Position numbers and translations under genes: made by a program
Shown here: one piece after another, positions 58,181 to 64,000 of the stretch
How the letters are laid out: every line of letters starts with the position of its first letter
How positions within the stretch are numbered: the stretch's first letter is position 1
Notes under the pieces: generated by a model
The model's database searches: none
Seen by the model: only the letters and a program-made list of their open reading frames with translations
Told to the model about the DNA's origin: nothing
NCBI RefSeq assembly: GCF_001183605.1
Contig: NZ_LFXJ01000002.1
Coordinates: 2,501-66,500 of the forward strand
Reading direction: 5' to 3'
DNA: 64,000 nucleotides
DNA from: Lysinibacillus xylanilyticus
Lineage (GTDB): Bacteria; Bacillota; Bacilli; Bacillales_A; Planococcaceae

Positions 58181-60955
58181 CTAATGGAAGTATTTTTTCA
58201 TAATATCTTCAGCCTTCATGGGCTTACTAAAAAAATATCCTTGCATTAAATGACAATTTTGCGCCAGTAAAAAATCAGCCTGTTCTTGTGTTTCAACTCC
58301 TTCAGCAATAACCTCAAGTTTTAAATTTTGAGCGAGGGTAATGATCGTATTGGTAATGGCAGCTGCATCATCCATTAACATTTCTTGTACAAAGGATTTA
58401 TCAATCTTCAATGTAGAAATCGGCAAATTTTTTAAATAACCCAAAGATGAATATCCTGTACCAAAATCATCAATGGCTAAATTTACCCCAAGACCCTTTA
58501 ATTGTATCATTGTTTTTAATGTTAATTGTGTATTTTTAACAATTAAATTTTCTGTAAGCTCTAGTTGTAAATACTCAGGTGACAGATCTGTTTCTTTTAG
58601 GACATTTTCTACAATAGAAAATAAATTATTCTGTTCGAACTGATGGACCGATAAATTTACAGACATACTAATCAGAGGATATCCTTGATTATGCCATTTT
58701 TTTAATTGCTTGCATGCCTCTTTAAGAACCCACTCACCTATAGGGACGATTAAACCTGTTTCTTCAGCAATTGGAATAAACTTATCTGGTGTTATCATTC
58801 CTTGTTCTCGATGATTCCATCTTAATAAAGCTTCAACACCCTTAATTCTGTTTGTTTCATAGTTTATTTGTGGCTGATAAAAGACAATAAGTTCATCTCG
58901 CTCTAAAGCCTTATATAAATCATTTTCAAGTTTGATACTTTCAAAAGTTCTTGTATCCATTCCTTCGCTAAAGAAATGATAGCTAGTACCTGGTGTTTCT
59001 TTCGACTTGTACATAGCTGTGTCTGCATTTTTGATTAACTTATCTGTAGTATCACCGTTATCAGGGAACAGGCTTATACCAATACTTGTTTTAATATATA
59101 CTTCATTGTCTATTAGGTTGAAAGGTTTAGAGAAAGAAGCATTTATACAATTAATGACCTCCAAAATGTCATTTTCACATTTAATATTTGGTAAATAGAT
59201 TGTAAATTCATCCCCTCCTTGCCGTGATACGGTTGCCCCTTCTGGAACGCAAGCACTTAAGCGTTTGGCAACATCTTGGAGCAATAGATCACCATAGCTA
59301 TGTCCTAGAGAATCATTTACTAACTTAAAACGATCTAAATCCAAATATAGAACTGCCGATTTATTTCCATTCTCTTTTGCATACTTCAGTCCTTGGGTTA
59401 GTCTTTCTATTAAAAGAACTCTATTGGGTAAACCCGTTAAACTATCAAAATAAGCGTGATATTTAATCTTTTCTTCTAGTTGCTTTCTTTGAGTTATATC
59501 TTTAAAAGTAACAACTTCTCCTACAATCTTGTCTCCTTCTTTTATTAAGGAGGTTACATATTCTACTGGGAAGTTGGAGTTATTCTTTCTAAAAAACACC
59601 TTGTAGCTGTTGAAATTTGTATTTAATAAAGATGAAACAATCATTTTATCCTCTGTTTCACTACCGCTAATAATATCAACGGATTTTCCGATTAATTCTC
59701 TCTCTGTTTCATAACCTAACATAAGTGCACCTGCTGGATTGCAGAATGTAATGTTTCGATCAAGATCTAATCCAAAGATTCCTTCGCCTGCAGAATTGAG
59801 AATTAACTCTTTTTCACGGCTAAGCTGCTGTAACTCAGTAACAACTCTTTCAAGTTCTCTATTTTTGGCTATTACTTCTGAGGTTCTCTCCTCGATAATG
59901 ATTTCTTGCTTTTCCATATATAAAAGGTTTGATAATGCAGATGCTGTAGTATCAACAATTGATTGGGCTAGCTGTAATTGAGTTTCTGAATAGAAAAATG
60001 CTTTTTTTTCAAGATTAACAATAGATATTTGCCCTAAAATTTCACCCATTGAAATCAAAGGAAACATAACTAAACCGTTTATGCCAAAATTGCGACAAAC
60101 TTCATGATTTGGCCTCTCATCTTCAAATACATTTGGAATAAGAATTGCTTTTTTAGTTTTAAAAACCTCTTGCATTACGGCATCATTGCTTTGATCAATT
60201 TTTATTTTGTTATGTGTTTTTAACCAATTTTCTTCTGTCCAATCACTATCCTTACTCAATTTAGCCGGTTTAATTCTTTTTTCTGCTAAAGGATCTAATA
60301 GGTGAACGCCTATATTCATATTTTTTAAAACCTTTTCTAAATAGAAAAAGCATTTATCAAGGCTCTCTTGTAGTGAGGAGCACATTGATAAATCACGTGT
60401 AACATCAAGTAGCAACTGCTTTTCGTTAATAAGCCGTTCTTTATAAGCTAAGTTGTTTGCGTTTTGAATAGCAACAGCAGCCATATTTACATATGCCTCA
60501 ACCGTTTGAATCTCATCGTCTGTTAAGTTCATTGGAATTCCATAATCAAATAAAAAAACAACGCCAAATAACTCCTGTTCAAAGGAGATGGGAAGAACTA
60601 ATAAAGATTTAATATGAAACCCCTCGACAGCTCTAGGATCAGGTCGATTATCTTTTGAGGTATCAGGAATATAGACGGTTTTCTTTGTTTCAATTACTTC
60701 TTTTGCCAGCAAATCTATTTCGGTGTCAATTACATGCATATTTAATGTCCAGCCATTAATAACTTCTGGTTTTCCTACATATCCTCTGAATGTTCCATCT
60801 TCTTGTGGTAAATAAATGCCCACAGAATCACATGTGACGATTTCTTCAGATATTGCTATTGTTACCTGCTCCAATACTTCACGTAAATCTTGCTTCATGT
60901 TTATCATTTTCGTAATATTGGCCAGTCGAGAATACCTCGTTTGTTCCATAGACAT
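58181..60955 (-). CDS. GAF-GAF-PAS-GGDEF-EAL cyclic di-GMP protein
   Basis: The 924 residues have two GAF sensor domains (about 20-170 and 190-345), a coiled-coil linker, a PAS domain (about 385-490), then GGDEF and EAL domains. The diguanylate cyclase signature is intact (SRQGGDEFT), as is the phosphodiesterase one ([11 protein letters not shown], with [13 protein letters not shown]). It may make, break or switch between both. There is no membrane segment, so it is cytosolic. It is first in a two-gene unit with the thiamine diphosphate enzyme. Confidence 0.93.
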   Translation of the reverse strand: MSMEQTRYSRLANITKMINMKQDLREVLEQVTIAISEEIVTCDSVGIYLPQEDGTFRGYVGKPEVINGWTLNMHVIDTEIDLLAKEVIETKKTVYIPDTSKDNRPDPRAVEGFHIKSLLVLPISFEQELFGVVFLFDYGIPMNLTDDEIQTVEAYVNMAAVAIQNANNLAYKERLINEKQLLLDVTRDLSMCSSLQESLDKCFFYLEKVLKNMNIGVHLLDPLAEKRIKPAKLSKDSDWTEENWLKTHNKIKIDQSNDAVMQEVFKTKKAILIPNVFEDERPNHEVCRNFGINGLVMFPLISMGEILGQISIVNLEKKAFFYSETQLQLAQSIVDTTASALSNLLYMEKQEIIIEERTSEVIAKNRELERVVTELQQLSREKELILNSAGEGIFGLDLDRNITFCNPAGALMLGYETERELIGKSVDIISGSETEDKMIVSSLLNTNFNSYKVFFRKNNSNFPVEYVTSLIKEGDKIVGEVVTFKDITQRKQLEEKIKYHAYFDSLTGLPNRVLLIERLTQGLKYAKENGNKSAVLYLDLDRFKLVNDSLGHSYGDLLLQDVAKRLSACVPEGATVSRQGGDEFTIYLPNIKCENDILEVINCINASFSKPFNLIDNEVYIKTSIGISLFPDNGDTTDKLIKNADTAMYKSKETPGTSYHFFSEGMDTRTFESIKLENDLYKALERDELIVFYQPQINYETNRIKGVEALLRWNHREQGMITPDKFIPIAEETGLIVPIGEWVLKEACKQLKKWHNQGYPLISMSVNLSVHQFEQNNLFSIVENVLKETDLSPEYLQLELTENLIVKNTQLTLKTMIQLKGLGVNLAIDDFGTGYSSLGYLKNLPISTLKIDKSFVQEMLMDDAAAITNTIITLAQNLKLEVIAEGVETQEQADFLLAQNCHLMQGYFFSKPMKAEDIMKKYFH

Positions 60956-61188
60956 TTATATGAACCCCCAATTTTTTATCATTGTCCTGTATAAATTATT
61001 ATTAAACTTTTGCTTTTTTCGTATCGAATGTCCCATTCTTTTTATTTTACAGTAGTGATATACAGGTAGGTAAAAAAATGTAGAAATTAGTTAAAATTCC
61101 TTAAAAATATTATTTGTTTTAACTATTATCATTTCTATGTAGGACTACAATCCTCCTTTAAGCAGTTCAATTAATTTTTCCTTCTAAT
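60956..61188. other. Gap upstream of the GGDEF-EAL gene
   Basis: A/T-rich sequence that should contain the promoter of the minus-strand unit; no gene is supported. Confidence 0.5.
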
Positions 61189-61425
61189 TTGTATGCAAAT
61201 AGCGAAAGCAACGGTGCAAAGGTTGCGCGAAAAGCCGTTTTTAATATGGACTCGAATGCAATCGAGGGTAATACGCTAACGATAAACGAAACTAAGGTAG
61301 TGTTTGGGGGAAATACTGTGAGAGGTAAAACGATGCGAGAGCATTTGGAAGTAATTAACCACCGAGATGCAATACCGTATGTTGAGGATATTTTGCTAAA
61401 AGAAGAGCCATTTTCAGAGTGGTAA
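61189..61425 (+). pseudogene. Fic-domain protein, N-terminal remnant
   Basis: The frame contains MDSNAIEGNTLTINETKVVF followed by RGKTMREHLEVINHRDAI, the N-terminal block of Fic-family proteins (SNAIEGNTLT-NET and REHLEVINH). The catalytic HPFxxGNGR part is missing: the frame stops just before att copy 6, and the start lacks a ribosome-binding site. It was probably cut by cassette rearrangement. Confidence 0.75.
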
Positions 61426-61468
61426 ATAAAAAATTCACATCGATTAGTGCTAAAGGGAATTGATGATG

Positions 61469-61492
61469 AGGAGCCGTATCATAAATAAATGA
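61469..61492 (+). other. att6: SCC-like attachment site, copy 6
   Basis: AGGAGCCGTATCATAAATAA then ATGA; the most distal copy in the window. Confidence 0.65.
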
Positions 61493-61517
61493 TTTTTTTG
61501 ACGCATTAAGCCTAAAA

Positions 61518-61562
61518 TAAAAAAATACTGATGAGAAACCATTTTCTCATCAGTATTTTTTA
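61518..61562. terminator. Terminator overlapping the end of the TVP38-like gene
   Basis: AAAAATACTGATGAGAAA pairs perfectly with TTTCTCATCAGTATTTTT; the minus-strand gene stops inside it. Confidence 0.9.
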
Positions 61563-62212
61563 GTCCTAAGTGCCGATCTTTTCTTGATGCGATAGAGTAA
61601 TACTGCTATTAAGATTACAAGGACAATTATTAGTAAATAAAGACGGTTATGGGTTGTTGCTAAAATAATGCTAAAGGATGCTGATGCAAGTACTAAGCCA
61701 TAAATCATGTTACCTATTGTTGTTGCGATAACAAAGTGTGAGGTTTTAATGGAGCTTAATCCAGAGGCAATATTGATTAAATTTGTTGGCATAAATGGAA
61801 GAACACGTCCGGATAAAACAAAAAGAAAACCATTTTTCTCTATTTTCTCTTGGTATTTCTTGGTTTTCGAATTAGAAAATGCATCCTGAAAAAGATATCG
61901 AATGGATAAGAAAATCAGTGTACTACCAATTACGCTGCAAAAACAGCCATATAAATAACCATACCAAAAACCGAATAAGGTAATATTTGTAGCAATTACT
62001 AAGACAAGTGGAATGAATGTAAATAAGTTTTGCATCACCATGATGACGAGCATAATAAGTAAAATGAGTAAGATATTATTGTGTGCTAAAGTTTGAATCG
62101 TTTCCGGAGTTAAGTCAGCAACCGTTAAACCGCTCCTTTTTAATAAAAAGAATAGGCAAAGTACGAGTGCAACATAACCAATAACGCGGAAAATAAGTTT
62201 ACGTTTATTCAT
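61550..62212 (-). CDS. TVP38/TMEM64 family membrane protein
   Basis: The 220 residues have about five membrane segments and the VTT (DedA-like) domain, seen in FGFWYGYLYGCFCSVIGSTLIF and SGRVLPFMPTNLINIASGLS. Relatives act in lipid handling across membranes, but no role can be set here. The start overlaps the stop of the upstream Rrf2-like gene by four bases. Confidence 0.87.
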   Translation of the reverse strand: MNKRKLIFRVIGYVALVLCLFFLLKRSGLTVADLTPETIQTLAHNNILLILLIMLVIMVMQNLFTFIPLVLVIATNITLFGFWYGYLYGCFCSVIGSTLIFLSIRYLFQDAFSNSKTKKYQEKIEKNGFLFVLSGRVLPFMPTNLINIASGLSSIKTSHFVIATTIGNMIYGLVLASASFSIILATTHNRLYLLIIVLVILIAVLLYRIKKRSALRTKKY

Positions 62213-62499
62213 GAGATGCCCCTTTTGAAAGTAATCGCAACATAAATATCATATAAGGTTGTTTCTTTAGGATTAACGATTAGTTTGTATCCTCCATAGT
62301 GTCCTCCGAAGCCTTCGACAATATTTTTTGGGATTAATTTAGCCAATACTTTTCGAATATAGCTCGAATCAATTCCTAATTTTTCAGTCATTGTGTTTCT
62401 TGTTAAAAGCCGATTTTCATTTGCTAATAAAGCTAATGATTTAATAGCTACTATGAAGTTAGTTTTACCTAAATAGCTTAATTGTAAGAGATTATCCAT
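62209..62499 (-). CDS. Rrf2-like winged-helix regulator
   Basis: The 96 residues fit the winged-helix of the Rrf2 family (FIVAIKSLALLANENRLLTR, LGIDSSYIRKVLAKLIPKNI, GGHYGGYKL). The protein is shorter than usual and lacks the three-cysteine iron-sulfur segment, so it would be a non-cluster member. Coupled to the TVP38-like gene, it may regulate that gene. Confidence 0.8.
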   Translation of the reverse strand: MDNLLQLSYLGKTNFIVAIKSLALLANENRLLTRNTMTEKLGIDSSYIRKVLAKLIPKNIVEGFGGHYGGYKLIVNPKETTLYDIYVAITFKRGIS

Positions 62500-62582
62500 A
62501 AATTCACGTCCTATAAAATCAATTCATTACGCCTAAAAGTATTACTTTCATAATTGTAAATATAATAAAATATGAAAATGAG

Positions 62583-62626
62583 AAAGGAGTCTCTTTCTAA
62601 AAAGTATGTACTTATTAGAGAGACTC
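62583..62626 (-). terminator. Terminator after the YhgE-like gene
   Basis: On the minus strand GGAGTCTCTCT and AGAAAGAGACTCC pair, followed by TTTCTCATTTTC. Confidence 0.75.
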
Positions 62627-62643
62627 CATCAGTTTACTATGTT

Positions 62644-64000
62644 TTAATCTATCAATACAGCAGATGGTTCCTTATGCTGGATATGACTTGAAATCCAACC
62701 GACGATCAAAGCGAGTAAAAGATAAATAAGTAAAATCAGTACTTGTGTGACTAAGTTAGACCAGCCACCAAGAGATACGACTTCCTGGAAACCCTTTAGT
62801 GAATGCGCCATTGGCAAGAATCCACCGATCTTAGCTAACGTGGGGTATTCGAGTTCACCTGGGAAAGTCCCGCCACAGGTTGCTAGTTGAAATACTAATA
62901 ATGTGACGGCTAGTAATTTACCGAGATTCCCCAAGAGAATAATAAGCATGAGGATGAAGGTCATGAAAGTTAATGATACGATAATACTTGATAGGATAAA
63001 TAACGGTACACTTGCTACTGTTAATTTAAATCCTAACAGTACTACGAGGTCCACGATAAGTGTCTGAATTAATCCCACTACGTAAACTAGCCCTAGTTTA
63101 TTGATAAAGTGAACGGTGCCAGTCACTTTTAGAAGTTCTCTACGTCCTAGTGGTAGAATATTTGCTGCCATAATGCCCCCTACAAATAAAGCTAGAGACA
63201 AGAAATAAGGAGCGATACCAGTTCCATAGTTCGGAACTTTTGATAAATCGGATTCTACCAATTCAATCGGTTGAGCAAACATCGTTGTGGTAGAATCGTT
63301 GTTTTGAAGATTAGACGTTTTTTCCGCTGCTTCATTTAGTTTTGTTGCTAACTCATTTGAGCCAGCTGCTAAAGAAGAAAGCCCGCCCTGTAGTTTCATT
63401 AATCCACTTGATTCTTGACTGATGCCACTAGCGAGAGTTGTGATTCCAGTGTTAAGTGTTGTATAGCCTGCCATCCATTCCGTAAATCCACTGTCGAATT
63501 CAGTCGTTCCCACATGTAATTGTTTTGCCCCTTCAGTAGCCTGAGTTATTTTAGCACCAAACGTTTCCATACCAGTTTGAAGTGAGGCTTGTCCAGTAGC
63601 GATTTTTTTTGCAGCTACTTCTACCTGGTCTTGTCTAGATTTTAAAGTAGTTTCTGCTGCGGATAATGCCTCTGATAAAGCAATAATTTGTTGAAATTTC
63701 TGATCCTGTTTCGCTTCGGGATGGTCTTTTACATATTGGGCTAATTGTTCCTCCAAATGGCTAGCTGTATTAGCTGCTTGTTCTTGTCCTTGAACTAATT
63801 TTGTATTTCCAATGGACCAGTTTGTAATACCTTGGCTTACTTGATCCATTCCTGATTGTAGCGAGTGTTCGCCTTCCGAAAGTTGTTGTAATCCCTTATA
63901 TAAGGAGTCAGAACCGCTTGTGAGTGCATTTACACCCTTAGATAAACTCTCTTGCTTAGCTGAAAGTCTCGTGCTACCTGATTTTAGTTTTTGAGCCCCT
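62644..64000 (-). CDS. YhgE/Pip-type membrane protein, partial (5' end beyond window)
   Basis: The frame is open to the window edge. The N-terminal visible part consists of repeated short units such as LTSGSDSLYKGLQQLSEGEHSL and LQTGMETFGAKITQATEGAK, typical of the long coiled stalk in YhgE/Pip proteins. The C-terminal part holds five or six membrane segments (ALFVGGIMAANILP, LLGNLGKLLAVTLLVF) as in ABC-2 type permeases. Relatives include the phage-infection protein and type VII secretion EsaA-like proteins. Substrate or role here is unknown. An internal ATG at 63849 is not the true start. Confidence 0.87.
   Translation of the reverse strand, partial: GAQKLKSGSTRLSAKQESLSKGVNALTSGSDSLYKGLQQLSEGEHSLQSGMDQVSQGITNWSIGNTKLVQGQEQAANTASHLEEQLAQYVKDHPEAKQDQKFQQIIALSEALSAAETTLKSRQDQVEVAAKKIATGQASLQTGMETFGAKITQATEGAKQLHVGTTEFDSGFTEWMAGYTTLNTGITTLASGISQESSGLMKLQGGLSSLAAGSNELATKLNEAAEKTSNLQNNDSTTTMFAQPIELVESDLSKVPNYGTGIAPYFLSLALFVGGIMAANILPLGRRELLKVTGTVHFINKLGLVYVVGLIQTLIVDLVVLLGFKLTVASVPLFILSSIIVSLTFMTFILMLIILLGNLGKLLAVTLLVFQLATCGGTFPGELEYPTLAKIGGFLPMAHSLKGFQEVVSLGGWSNLVTQVLILLIYLLLALIVGWISSHIQHKEPSAVLID

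Larger units (their letters stand above)
44995..61492 (+). mobile_element. Composite SCC-like island chained at rlmH
   Basis: Six direct copies of the rlmH end (44994, split copy 45477/46944, 48253, 55219, 55701, 61469) divide this stretch into five segments. Gene content is accessory: an insertion sequence, efflux pump, secreted protease, thiamine-diphosphate enzyme, GGDEF-EAL protein, decayed genes and small unknown proteins. No cassette recombinase (ccr) is seen, so the segments would be relics or depend on a recombinase elsewhere. The boundary logic follows known SCC biology; mobility here is inference. Confidence 0.6.

Overview
The window is the replication-origin region of a low-GC, endospore-forming Bacillales chromosome. 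Gene content and order (gyrA-gyrB-recF-yaaA-dnaN-dnaA | rpmH-rnpA-spoIIIJ-jag-mnmE-mnmG-rsmG-noc-soj-spo0J-yyaC-mscS-ychF-rpsF-ssb-rpsR-yybS-gdpP-rplI-dnaC-purA-walRKHIJ-htrC-rlmH) match the Bacillus subtilis origin, read with dnaA on the minus strand. The sporulation genes spoIIIJ and yyaC, and intergenic repeats of a type I associate with Lysinibacillus, suggest a Planococcaceae/Lysinibacillus-like organism. The genus is inference.

Layout. 1-9.8 kb (minus): partial HD-GYP gene, gyrA, gyrB, recF, yaaA, dnaN, dnaA. 9.83-10.31 kb: oriC with six perfect DnaA boxes; a smaller box group lies between dnaA and dnaN. 10.3-28 kb (mostly plus): ribosomal protein/RNase P, membrane insertase, tRNA modification, chromosome segregation (noc, soj, spo0J, with a perfect parS inside recF and a one-mismatch parS inside spo0J), a few membrane and flavoenzyme genes, and the rpsF-ssb-rpsR operon. 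28.6-35.9 kb: yybS-gdpP-rplI-dnaC, purA and a YitT-type gene. 36.9-43.9 kb: the walRKHIJ-htrC cell-wall stress operon. 44.1-45.0 kb: a DnaA-box cluster, a small CxxH/CxxC gene and rlmH.

The most unusual part starts at the 3' end of rlmH. The last codons of rlmH (GAACCGTATCATAAGTAA) recur in the same orientation at about 45.48/46.94 (split by an insertion sequence), 48.25, 55.22, 55.70 and 61.47 kb. The core GTATCATAA is present in every unsplit copy and in the reconstructed split one. This is the arrangement left by SCC-type cassettes of staphylococci, which integrate into the end of rlmH (orfX). About 16.5 kb here therefore looks like a tandem chain of SCC-like segments. Their cargo includes an IS3-family element, a drug-efflux MFS protein, a giant subtilisin-like protease with a 366-residue Gly-Asn tail, a thiamine-diphosphate enzyme, a GAF-PAS-GGDEF-EAL signalling protein, gene remnants (histidine kinase, Fic) and several small unknown proteins. 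No ccr recombinase gene is in the window.

After the last att copy come a TVP38/DedA-like membrane protein, an Rrf2-like regulator and the 3' part of a YhgE/Pip-type membrane protein cut by the window edge. Two families of degenerate intergenic repeats are scattered through the housekeeping half. All assignments rest on reading the sequence and remembered family knowledge; no database search was run.
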